This document shows positions 55,501-64,000 of a DNA stretch of 64,000 nt, in pieces. Under the pieces are notes generated by a model, which worked only from the letters and a program-made list of their open reading frames with translations, had not been told where the DNA came from and did no database searches. Numbering within the stretch: the stretch's first letter is position 1; each line of letters opens with the position of its first letter. This DNA comes from Mycobacterium sp. ELW1 (GTDB lineage: Bacteria; Actinomycetota; Actinomycetes; Mycobacteriales; Mycobacteriaceae), in NCBI RefSeq assembly GCF_008329905.1, contig NZ_CP032155.1, positions 2,108,001 through 2,172,000 on the forward strand, written 5' to 3'. The position numbers and the translations under genes are program-made.

Positions 55501-56097
55501 GTGACTCATATGCGTTCGGGCGCGCCAGGGCTGAACCTCACTGACTCGGTGTACGAGCGATTGCTCGCCGAGCGCATCATCTTCCTGGGGTCCCAGGTCG
55601 ATGACGACATCGCCAACCGGTTGTGCGCGCAGATCCTTCTGCTGGCCGCCGAGGATCCGACCAAGGACATCAACCTCTACATCAACTCGCCGGGCGGCTC
55701 GATCAGCGCCGGCATGGCGATCTACGACACCATGGTGCTCGCGCCGTGCGACGTCGCCACCTACGCGATGGGCATGGCCGCGTCGATGGGCGAGTTCCTG
55801 CTCGCGGCGGGCACCAAGGGCAAGCGCTACGCGCTGCCGCACGCCCGGATCCTGATGCACCAGCCACTGGGCGGGATCACCGGCGGTGCAGCCGACATCG
55901 CCATCCAGGCGGAGCAGTTCGCGCTCATCAAGAGGGAGATGTTCCGGCTCAACGCCGAGTTCACCGGCCAGACGATCGAGCGCATCGAGGCCGACTCCGA
56001 CCGTGACCGGTGGTTCACGGCTCAGGAAGCGCTCGAGTACGGCTTCGTCGACCACATCATCACCCACGCGAACTTCAACGGAGTGACCAATGCCTGA
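55501..56097 (+). CDS. clpP1: ClpP1 protease subunit
   Basis: A 198-aa serine peptidase subunit. The triad is Ser in [13 protein letters not shown], His in LMHQPLGG and Asp in DSDRDRW. Start GTG 55501 is favoured; ATG 55510 is possible. Mycobacterial ClpP is a mixed ClpP1-ClpP2 tetradecamer fed by ClpX or ClpC1, and is essential. Its 3' end overlaps clpP2 by 8 bp, matching equal production of both subunits. Confidence 0.96.
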   Translation: MTHMRSGAPGLNLTDSVYERLLAERIIFLGSQVDDDIANRLCAQILLLAAEDPTKDINLYINSPGGSISAGMAIYDTMVLAPCDVATYAMGMAASMGEFLLAAGTKGKRYALPHARILMHQPLGGITGGAADIAIQAEQFALIKREMFRLNAEFTGQTIERIEADSDRDRWFTAQEALEYGFVDHIITHANFNGVTNA

Positions 56098-56752
56098 TAC
56101 AACTCCCTTTTCCCAGGCAGATCCTCGGCTCACGCCGCAGGGCCGCTACATCCTGCCGTCGTTCGTCGAGCACTCCAGCTGGGGCGTGAAGGAATCCAAC
56201 CCCTACAACAAGCTGTTCGAGGAACGCATCATCTTCCTCGGCGTGCAGGTCGACGACGCCTCGGCCAACGACATCATGGCCCAGCTGCTGGTGCTGGAGT
56301 CGCTGGATCCCGACCGCGACATCACCATGTACATCAACTCACCGGGTGGCTCGTTCACCTCGCTGATGGCGATCTACGACACCATGCAGTACGTGCGTGC
56401 CGACATCCAGACGGTGTGCCTGGGGCAGGCCGCCTCGGCTGCCGCGGTGCTGCTGGCCGCGGGCTCCCCGGGTAAGCGCCTCGCGCTGCCCAACGCCCGG
56501 GTGTTGATCCATCAGCCGTCGCTGGGCGGCGTCATCCAGGGCCAGTTCTCCGACCTGGAGATCCAGGCAGCTGAGATCGAGCGGATGCGGACCCTGATGG
56601 AAGAGACGCTGGCCCGCCACACCGGCAAGGATCCGGCCGTGATCCGCAAGGACACCGACCGCGACAAGATCCTGACCGCGGCGGACGCCAAGGAGTACGG
56701 GATCATCGACACGGTTCTGGAGTACCGGAAGCTGTCGGCTCAGAACGCTTGA
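56090..56752 (+). CDS. clpP2: ClpP2 protease subunit
   Basis: A 220-aa partner of ClpP1, with a longer N-terminal region (about 30 residues before [15 protein letters not shown]). The triad is Ser in [14 protein letters not shown], His in LIHQPSLGG and Asp in DTDRDKI. The N-terminal extension is processed in known mycobacterial enzymes. Translated from an 8-bp overlap with clpP1. Confidence 0.96.
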   Translation: MPDTTPFSQADPRLTPQGRYILPSFVEHSSWGVKESNPYNKLFEERIIFLGVQVDDASANDIMAQLLVLESLDPDRDITMYINSPGGSFTSLMAIYDTMQYVRADIQTVCLGQAASAAAVLLAAGSPGKRLALPNARVLIHQPSLGGVIQGQFSDLEIQAAEIERMRTLMEETLARHTGKDPAVIRKDTDRDKILTAADAKEYGIIDTVLEYRKLSAQNA

Positions 56753-57205
56753 TGGTGATGTCTGCCGGGCCCACCCGGCGGCTTCTGATGTTCGCGCCCG
56801 CCGCGGCCCACCGGGTCGCGGCGTTCGCGTCGAAGCAGCCGTGGCGTTCTGCTTCGCGCTCGGCGAATCCGCGTTCGGCGGATCCGGTTCAGCGATCAAC
56901 CGCCGCCGCAAGCCCGGACGGTATCGTGGAGAACAGCGAACACCAGGACGAACTCCATGATCGGCGCAGCTCAACGTCTCTCGGTTCGGTAACGGCGGCG
57001 ACACGCCAAGACACGGCAGCGTGTTCCGAGGCGACGGGAGCGGTGTCAGGGGATATGTTCACCATCACGCACGAATACCAGTGACGCGATTCGTCTTTAT
57101 CTGTCGCACCGTGGCAGAGCAAGCGGGTAGCGTCGGGACAGACACCGGCACTGACTAGTTAGCAGCGATCGAAGACCCGGCGAAGGAAAGTAGGACTCCA
57201 CCACC
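56753..57205 (+). other. intergenic region before clpX
   Basis: About 450 bp without a credible gene. A 110-codon open frame (56752-57084) touches the clpP2 stop but encodes a Ser/Ala/Arg-rich sequence without a ribosome-binding site. TTCGC-GCTCG-GCGAA (56853-56867) is a small inverted repeat. GAAGGAAAG lies 15-20 bp before the clpX ATG. In M. tuberculosis two other genes lie between clpP2 and clpX (from memory), so this may be a remnant or promoter region. Confidence 0.5.
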
Positions 57206-58486
<1,281 letters not shown>

Positions 58487-58504
58487 GCGTCGTACCGTCT
58501 CTTT

Positions 58505-58768
58505 ATGAAGAGACTCCGCCACCGATCCGCGGTGGCCGCGGTAGCCGTCACTGTGGGCATGCTGGGCATCACCACGGCCTGTAGCTCCAATGAGAAGCCC
58601 GCGCCGACGACCAGCACGACCACGACGACCACCACGACGCCGGCCGGCAGCAGCGTGCCGCCGCCGCCCTCGCCGACCGAAAAGGGTTCGGACGGCGGCG
58701 GGCCCAACAGCTTCTCGCCGACCGTGAAGGCCCCGCCGCCGCCGACTGCGATTCCGGGGAACAACTGA
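58505..58768 (+). CDS. small Thr/Pro-rich lipoprotein
   Basis: An 87-aa secreted lipoprotein. Signal peptide KRLRHRSAVAAVAVTVGMLG ends in the lipobox ITTAC with Cys26. The mature part is disordered: a run of eight Thr (STTTTTTTTP), then Pro/Ser/Gly-rich sequence. It may be a surface linker or glycosylated lipoprotein. It starts 19 bp after clpX and is convergent with fdhD. Function unknown. Confidence 0.75.
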   Translation: MKRLRHRSAVAAVAVTVGMLGITTACSSNEKPAPTTSTTTTTTTTPAGSSVPPPPSPTEKGSDGGGPNSFSPTVKAPPPPTAIPGNN

Positions 58769-58775
58769 CGCGTGG

Positions 58776-59603
58776 TCAGTGCCGGATGCGGTCGGCCCGA
58801 CTGTAGACGTTCATCGATTCCCCACGCAGGAACGCAACCAGCGTCAGCCCTGATTGGGTGGCGAGGTCGACGGCCAGTGAGGACGGCGCGGACACCGCGG
58901 CCAGCACCGGGATGCCGGCCATCACCGCCTTCTGGGTGAGCTCGAATGATGCGCGGCCGCTGACCAGCAGCACCGTGCCGCTGAGCGGGATCTGATTGGC
59001 CTCCAGCGCCCACCCGATGACCTTGTCGACGGCGTTGTGCCGGCCGACGTCCTCGCGGACGGCGAGCAGTGCGCCGCCCGTGGTGAACAGTGCTGCCCCG
59101 TGTAGTCCGCCGGTGCTGGCGAAAACCTTTTGCGCCGAGCGCAGTTGGTCCGGCATCGCGGTCAGCGCCGAAGCCTCGACCGTCGACGGGTCGTCGCCGG
59201 GGGAGTGCCGGCTGGTCAGCCGCACCGCGTCGATCGAGGCTTTGCCGCACACCCCGCACGACGAGGTGGTGTAGAAGTTTCGGGTCACGTCGACATCCGG
59301 CAACGGCACGCCGGGGCGCAGCGTCACATCGAGGACGTTGTAGGTGTTCACCCCGTCAGTCCCTTCCGCGCCGCGGCAGTAACGGACGGTCAGCACGTCG
59401 TCGCGGCGGGTGATGACTCCCTCGGTCAGCAGAAACCCCTGTGCCAGTTCGACATCAGATCCCGGCGTTCGCATGGTGACCGTCAGCGGTGTCCCGTTCA
59501 CCCGGATCTCCAGCGGCTCCTCGACCACCAGCGTCTCCGGACGCTCGGTGGCGGTCCCGTCGTAGAGGTGACTGACCCGCCGGCGTGCGGTCACCCGGCC
59601 CAT
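58776..59603 (-). CDS. fdhD: FdhD sulfurtransferase for formate dehydrogenase maturation
   Basis: A 275-aa FdhD. It passes sulfur from a cysteine desulfurase to the molybdenum cofactor of formate dehydrogenases. The two catalytic Cys are in SSCGVCGK (Cys116 and Cys119). [15 protein letters not shown] and [15 protein letters not shown] are the family cofactor-binding motifs. It begins inside the 3' end of fdhF (13-bp overlap), so the enzyme and its maturation factor are made together. Confidence 0.95.
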   Translation of the reverse strand: MGRVTARRRVSHLYDGTATERPETLVVEEPLEIRVNGTPLTVTMRTPGSDVELAQGFLLTEGVITRRDDVLTVRYCRGAEGTDGVNTYNVLDVTLRPGVPLPDVDVTRNFYTTSSCGVCGKASIDAVRLTSRHSPGDDPSTVEASALTAMPDQLRSAQKVFASTGGLHGAALFTTGGALLAVREDVGRHNAVDKVIGWALEANQIPLSGTVLLVSGRASFELTQKAVMAGIPVLAAVSAPSSLAVDLATQSGLTLVAFLRGESMNVYSRADRIRH

Positions 59604-61933
59604 GCCGCGCCGCCCTCGGGGTCCTGGCCGCCTGGTTCGAGCCGGATGACGACCGCCTTCGACACCGGCGTATTCGACCGGGCAGCAACGTGATCCAGCG
59701 GTACGAGGGGATTGGTCTCGGGGTAGTAGGCGGCGGCATTGCCGACCGGCGTGGAGTACGGCACGATCAGGAAGTCCTTGGCCCGGCGCTCCTGCAGCCG
59801 GCCCGCGCCATCGGTGAACTCTGACACCAGGTCGACGCGGTCACCTTCGGCGAGGCCGAGGGACTCGATGTCGGCGGGGTTGACGAACACGACGCGGCGC
59901 CCGCCCTTGACCCCGCGATACCGGTCGTCCAGGCCGTAGATGGTGGTGTTGTACTGGTCGTGGCTGCGCAGTGTCTGCAGCACCAGGCGTCCCGGCGGCA
60001 CCGGCACCCACTGCATCGGGTTCACCGCGAAGTTCGCCTTTCCCGTGACGGTGGGGAATTCACGGGAATCCCTTGGCGGATGCGGCAATTGGAAGCCATC
60101 TGGCTGACGTACCCGGGTGTTGTAGTCGGCGCAGCCCGGCACCACCGCGGCGATCGCGTCGCGGATGGTGTCGTAGTCGGCGGCGAAGCTCTCCCAGGGG
60201 ACCGGATGATCGGCACCCAACACCGTGCGGGCCAGCTGACAGACGATCGCGACTTCGCTGCGGACCTGGTCGCTGGGCGGTGTCAGGCTACCGCGGGACA
60301 GGTGCACCATCGACATCGAATCTTCAACCGAGACAACCTGTTTGTGACCGTTCACCAGGTCGCGGTCGGTGCGGCCCAGGGTGGGCAGGATCAATGCCGT
60401 GCGGCCGTGCACCACGTGGCTGCGATTGAGCTTCGTCGAGATCTGCACGGTCAGGGCACAGGTACTCAGCGCGGACTCGGTGACCTCGGTATCCGGGGTG
60501 GCCGACGCGAAGTTACCGCCCATCGCGAGGAACACCGAGGCCCGGCCGTCCCGCATCGCCCGGATCGCGTCGACGGTGTCGAAGCCGTGCTTGCGTGGAC
60601 TGACGATGCCGAATCGGGTGTCGAGGGCCGCCAGGAACGGTTCGGGGGCCTTCTCCCAGATCCCCATCGTGCGGTCGCCCTGGACATTGGAGTGACCACG
60701 CACCGGGCACACCCCGGCGCCGGGCTTGCCGATCATGCCGCGCAGCAACAGCAGGTTGGTCATCTCCGCGATCGTGGCCACCGCGTGGGTGTGCTGGGTG
60801 ATTCCCATGGCCCAGCACACGATCGTGCGCTTCGAGGCAGCCAGCATGCCCGCGACCCGGTCCAGTTGCGGGCGGGCGATACCGGTGGCTTCGGTGACGG
60901 TGTCGAGGTCGACCGTGCGGGCCTCGGCGAGGTACTCGTCGAATCCGTGACAGTGGGCGTCGACGAACTCGCGGTCGATCACGCTGCCGGGGGCGCGGTC
61001 GTCGGCCTCTAGCAGCAGCCGGCCCAGCCCTTTGAACAGGGCGAGGTCGCCGCCGAGACGAATCTGGACGAACTCGTCGGCGATGGGCACTCCGTGCCCG
61101 ACCACGCCGTGGACCTTCTGCGGATCCTTGAACCGGATGAGTCCCGCCTCGGGGAGCGGATTGACGGCGATGATCTTGGCGCCGTTGGCTTTCGCCTTCT
61201 CCAGCACGTACAGCATCCGCGGATGGTTGGTGCCGGGATTCTGTCCGGCGATCACGATCACGTCGGCGTGCTCGATGTCGTCGACGGTCACCGAGCCCTT
61301 GCCGACGCCGATCGAATCGATCAGCGCGGTGCCCGACGATTCGTGGCACATGTTGGAGCAGTCCGGCAGGTTGTTGGTGCCGAAGCTGCGCACCAGCAGC
61401 TGGTAGAGGAACGCGGCCTCGTTGCTGGTGCGGCCGGAGGTGTAGAACACCGCTTCGTCCGGGGATGCCAGCCCGTTGAGGTGTTCGGCGATCAGACGGT
61501 AGGCGTCGTCCCACCCGATGGGGGTGTAGTGCTGTGCACCCGGGCGAAGGACCATCGGGTGGGTGAGCCGTCCCTGCTGGGACAGCCAGTACTCGGGCTT
61601 GGCGGCCAGCTCGGCCACCGAATGGCGGGCGAAGAACTCCGGGGTGACCCGGCGCTTGGTGGCCTCCTCGGCCACCGCCTTGGCGCCGTTCTCGCAGAAC
61701 TCGGCGAGCTTGCGGTTGTCGTGTTCCTCGGGCCATGCGCAACCCGGGCAGTCGAAACCGTGGCGTTGGTTGATCCGTGCCAGCGTGGAGAGGGTTCGGA
61801 CGGGACCCATCTGCTCCAGGGCGCGCTGCATGGTGACCACCACCGCCTTCACCCCGGCGGCCTCGTCTTTGCGCTCGCTGACGTTGACGGATCGTTCGTC
61901 GTAGTCGGCGGGTATGTCGCGGCCGGTGCTCAT
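59591..61933 (-). CDS. fdhF: FdhF-type molybdopterin oxidoreductase (formate dehydrogenase-like)
   Basis: A 780-aa molybdopterin enzyme of the soluble FdhF/YdeP subgroup (Rv2900c type, similar length). The N-terminus has CPGC (62-65). The presumed molybdenum ligand is Cys196 in NMCHESSG, so it is a Cys and not selenocysteine form. Bis-MGD motifs include [15 protein letters not shown] and [17 protein letters not shown]. The C-terminal domain is the MopB beta barrel. Coupled to fdhD. Substrate could be formate or another small acid. Confidence 0.92.
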   Translation of the reverse strand: MSTGRDIPADYDERSVNVSERKDEAAGVKAVVVTMQRALEQMGPVRTLSTLARINQRHGFDCPGCAWPEEHDNRKLAEFCENGAKAVAEEATKRRVTPEFFARHSVAELAAKPEYWLSQQGRLTHPMVLRPGAQHYTPIGWDDAYRLIAEHLNGLASPDEAVFYTSGRTSNEAAFLYQLLVRSFGTNNLPDCSNMCHESSGTALIDSIGVGKGSVTVDDIEHADVIVIAGQNPGTNHPRMLYVLEKAKANGAKIIAVNPLPEAGLIRFKDPQKVHGVVGHGVPIADEFVQIRLGGDLALFKGLGRLLLEADDRAPGSVIDREFVDAHCHGFDEYLAEARTVDLDTVTEATGIARPQLDRVAGMLAASKRTIVCWAMGITQHTHAVATIAEMTNLLLLRGMIGKPGAGVCPVRGHSNVQGDRTMGIWEKAPEPFLAALDTRFGIVSPRKHGFDTVDAIRAMRDGRASVFLAMGGNFASATPDTEVTESALSTCALTVQISTKLNRSHVVHGRTALILPTLGRTDRDLVNGHKQVVSVEDSMSMVHLSRGSLTPPSDQVRSEVAIVCQLARTVLGADHPVPWESFAADYDTIRDAIAAVVPGCADYNTRVRQPDGFQLPHPPRDSREFPTVTGKANFAVNPMQWVPVPPGRLVLQTLRSHDQYNTTIYGLDDRYRGVKGGRRVVFVNPADIESLGLAEGDRVDLVSEFTDGAGRLQERRAKDFLIVPYSTPVGNAAAYYPETNPLVPLDHVAARSNTPVSKAVVIRLEPGGQDPEGGAAWAG

Positions 61934-61969
61934 AGCCTCAAATCTAGGCCGCTGTGTCGGCCGCCGACA

Positions 61970-62929
61970 CTAACGGGCGGACTTGGCGGTCCCCTTGTTG
62001 CCCGTCGCGCGGGCGTCGCGCGTGATGGAGGCCCGAGTCGACTCGGCGGGCCGGCTGTTGGCGTTGGCCGTGACCGACGCCGCGGCGGGAGACGAGTGCC
62101 TGGGTCGCGGGCCGGCGACGCCTCTCGTCGACTTGGGCGACGACGTGGCGCGCTTGGTGCTCGTCTCGACCTTGGCCGCGTCGCCGGTTGTCGTGAGGCC
62201 GCTCGGAGCGCGGAGGGCCCGCGCCGCGGCCGGGGCCGCGACTGCCGAGGCAGATCCGCCAGTCATGGTGGCCGAGATGGAGTGGAGCACGTTCCTGACC
62301 ACGTCGACCATCATGGCGATGCCCTTGGCTGCGGCGGTCAGCACCTCGGTGATTCCGGCCTGTACGGCAGCGCCGAATCCATCCGAACCCGCTGCGGCGG
62401 CGGTTGTGATGAAGGCGTTCACCATCGCCCCGACGACCGGTAGCGCTGCCTCGGGAATGGCTGCGAGGACCGTGATCGCACCGCTGATCACGGTGGGCGC
62501 CAACGCAATCATTGGGCCGATCTGGGTCAGGATCCCGTCGAATGGTGAGCTCAGGTCCCCGCCGATCGGTGGGGACAGGAGCAGGCTGACATTGACCATT
62601 GCCTCGCCCAGCGGCGTGCCTTGAGCCAGTTGGTCGAGCAATTCAGTGTTGATGAACTGCATCGCTGCGGCGGCGTCCGGATTGAACGCGGCCAGCGCGG
62701 TCATGATCGCCAAAACCTGTGGTAGGCCGAAGGGCAACGAAGCGCCGGGGACTGCAGCCGCAGAGGCCGGCTGCAGGCTATTCCAGGCGGCGCTGTCCAG
62801 GCTGGTGAGTTGGAACGCGCTCGTGCGTATGGCCGCCGATGAGGTCGGCGGACCGTACGTATCGAGTGCCGGCGACCCCGCGACGACGGCACATACGGCT
62901 AGTGGTGCGATGACGATTGATCGATACAT
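61970..62929 (-). CDS. secreted Ala-rich protein with basic Ser/Thr tail
   Basis: A 319-aa protein with a signal peptide (YRSIVIAPLAVCAVVAGSPA). The body (about 60-230) is Ala-rich helical and amphipathic, with GLPQVLAIMTALAAFNPDAA and PEAALPVVGAMVNAFITTAA. The last 80 residues are basic and Ser/Thr/Ala-rich. Its layout resembles the product of 52103-52777. Typical of exported mycobacterial proteins of unknown role. Lower-GC sequence follows upstream. Confidence 0.7.
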   Translation of the reverse strand: MYRSIVIAPLAVCAVVAGSPALDTYGPPTSSAAIRTSAFQLTSLDSAAWNSLQPASAAAVPGASLPFGLPQVLAIMTALAAFNPDAAAAMQFINTELLDQLAQGTPLGEAMVNVSLLLSPPIGGDLSSPFDGILTQIGPMIALAPTVISGAITVLAAIPEAALPVVGAMVNAFITTAAAAGSDGFGAAVQAGITEVLTAAAKGIAMMVDVVRNVLHSISATMTGGSASAVAAPAAARALRAPSGLTTTGDAAKVETSTKRATSSPKSTRGVAGPRPRHSSPAAASVTANANSRPAESTRASITRDARATGNKGTAKSAR

Positions 62930-63180
62930 AACTGCCCCCAGAGGTTGAATTCAAATCTCCCTGTACCCGGTATGCGACGTTTGAATCCTTGCTGAACAAA
63001 AATTTGGCAACTCGTCAATATTGGTTCTTTAGCTGATCTACGTGCACAAATCAAAGTTTGATTCTGTGATGGTTTGCCCAGATTTAGTTTGCGGAAAGTT
63101 TCTGCGGATCAGCCCGCATTCTGTCGTTGACGCAGGCGTAACGAGATCGGCATGCAAGCGACCTAACGTGGGCCGGTCAC

Positions 63181-63204
63181 ACGCCCGCGAGCAGACGCGG
63201 GCGT
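63181..63204 (+). promoter_or_regulatory. perfect hairpin just before the glutamine synthetase start
   Basis: ACGCCCGCG-AGCAGA-CGCGGGCGT forms a 9-bp GC-rich stem ending 22 bp before the TTG start, with AGAGGAAAG between. The surrounding 62930-63226 is AT-richer and shows no gene. It may act as a leader hairpin or terminator of upstream reads. Confidence 0.45.
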
Positions 63205-63226
63205 CTTGGGTGCAGAGGAAAGACAG

Positions 63227-64000
63227 TTGAGCGGAAACGCGGCCCGCCTTCAGGCGATCGTCAATGTCGAGGCGTACGAGCCTCCCCCTTTCAGCTTCGA
63301 TCCAGGCGAAGCGCCAGGCGAGATCTTCGGCGCCAACGTCTTCACCCTGGCCGAGATGCGGCTGCGGTTGCCGAAGTCGGTGTACAAGTCGGTCGTCGCG
63401 ACCATCGAGAAGGGCGCGAAGCTCGATCCGGCAGTCGCAGACGCTGTGGCCTCGGTGATGAAGGACTGGGCATTGTCGAAGGGCGCGACCCACTACGCGC
63501 ACGTCTTCTACCCGATGACCGGTCTCACCGCCGAAAAGCACGACAGCTTCCTGGAGCCTGTGAGCGACGGTGCGACGCTCGCCGAATTTGCGGGTAAGAC
63601 TCTGATTCAGGGCGAGCCTGACGCGTCGAGCTTCCCGTCGGGCGGTCTGCGCAGCACGTTCGAGGCGCGCGGGTACACCGGCTGGGACGTCACCAGCCCG
63701 GCCTACATTCTGGAGAACCCGAACGGCAACACCCTGTGCATCCCCACGGTCTTCGTGTCGATGACCGGTGAGGCACTCGACTTCAAGACCCCGCTGCTGC
63801 GTAGCCAGCAGGCGATGGGTGCACAGGCTGAGCGAATCCTGAAGTTGTTCGGACACAAGGATTTCGACCACATCGTGTCGTTCTGCGGGCCTGAGCAGGA
63901 GTACTTCCTGGTCGACCGGCACTTCTTCCTGGCTCGTCCTGACTTGATCAACGCCGGCCGTACGCTGTTCGGTGCGAAGCCGCCCAAGGGCCAGGAATTC
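63227..64000 (+). CDS. glutamine synthetase type III, N-terminal part
   Basis: The first 258 codons of a GSIII (GlnN-type) ligase making glutamine from glutamate and ammonia. [53 protein letters not shown] and [11 protein letters not shown] (the last with metal-binding Glu, about 222-232) are family signatures. Start is the TTG at 63227 with AGAGGAAAG upstream. The frame is open at the window edge. GSIII is a large (about 700 aa) form distinct from the GlnA1 type that dominates in mycobacteria. Confidence 0.92.
   Translation, partial: MSGNAARLQAIVNVEAYEPPPFSFDPGEAPGEIFGANVFTLAEMRLRLPKSVYKSVVATIEKGAKLDPAVADAVASVMKDWALSKGATHYAHVFYPMTGLTAEKHDSFLEPVSDGATLAEFAGKTLIQGEPDASSFPSGGLRSTFEARGYTGWDVTSPAYILENPNGNTLCIPTVFVSMTGEALDFKTPLLRSQQAMGAQAERILKLFGHKDFDHIVSFCGPEQEYFLVDRHFFLARPDLINAGRTLFGAKPPKGQEF

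Noticed and set aside
56853..56867. ClgR-type operator before clpX
   Set aside because: TTCGC-GCTCG-GCGAA is symmetric but fails several positions of the ClgR consensus as I remember it.
56752..57084. A 110-codon gene between clpP2 and clpX
   Set aside because: No ribosome-binding site, Ser/Ala/Arg-biased composition and no recognisable similarity; treated as intergenic.
63130..63180. GlnR binding site before the GSIII gene
   Set aside because: A GTAAC is present but the GAAAC partner at the required spacing is not.

Overview
The window is high-GC actinobacterial DNA from a mycobacterium, most likely a rapid grower (Mycolicibacterium type). It carries a mycolic-acid methyltransferase family gene, mycothiol-linked proteins, a PGRS-like glycine-rich protein and many GTG/TTG starts. 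From about 7.8 to 58.5 kb the gene order follows, from memory, the Mycobacterium tuberculosis block Rv2485c-Rv2457c (lipQ, WS/DGAT, plsC, plsB2, ssbB, ettA, gdh, thioesterase, aglA, glbO, pepN, Rv2466c, rpiB, nei2, lipP, tig, clpP1, clpP2, clpX), with several insertions absent from that block. Names by orthology rest on sequence recognition and gene order, not on a search.

Region by region: 0-7.5 kb is accessory. It holds a secreted protein, an orphan CbiM-type cobalt/nickel permease, two small coupled membrane proteins, a CmaA/MmaA-type methyltransferase, an SDR plus NTF2-like operon divergent from a MerR regulator, and a complete IS481-family element inserted cleanly at the 3' end of tRNA-Arg(TCT). 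7.8-18.2 kb is a lipid block (LipQ, WS/DGAT, PlsC fusion, PlsB2) with a divergent pair of small membrane paralogues beside it and a CopD/CtaG membrane protein after it. 18.2-21.4 kb is a TetR-flanked, overlapping three-gene cassette (mycothiol-type DinB protein, DsbA-like protein, enoyl-CoA hydratase). 21.4-34.2 kb holds ssbB (with two DnaA-box-like sequences upstream), ettA, the large NAD-glutamate dehydrogenase, a thioesterase, aglA, glbO, two HNH proteins and a CtaJ-like/DUF5130 pair associated with the aa3 oxidase.

34-45.5 kb has pepN, the CPWC mycothiol-dependent DsbA protein, an inserted and coupled pyrimidine cassette (cytosine permease, yeast-type cytosine deaminase, 2OG-Fe oxygenase-like protein), rpiB, nei2, a CPA1 antiporter and lipP. 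45.5-53.6 kb is accessory: a Tat-exported purple-acid-phosphatase-like enzyme, a flavin amine oxidase, a hydrolase-like membrane protein that lacks its nucleophile, and a PGRS protein without a PE domain behind a CRP-like site. 53.6-58.5 kb is the proteostasis block: tRNA-Gly, tRNA-Pro, tig, clpP1, clpP2 and clpX. 58.5-64 kb has a small lipoprotein, fdhD-fdhF (a formate-dehydrogenase-like pair), a secreted Ala-rich protein and the first 258 codons of a type III glutamine synthetase.

No rRNA genes, CRISPR arrays or phage genes were seen. No single multi-gene system is clearly new. The best candidates for something undescribed are the pyrimidine cassette with its altered oxygenase, the mycothiol-type cassette, the multi-repeat IS ends and the divergent small-membrane-protein pair.
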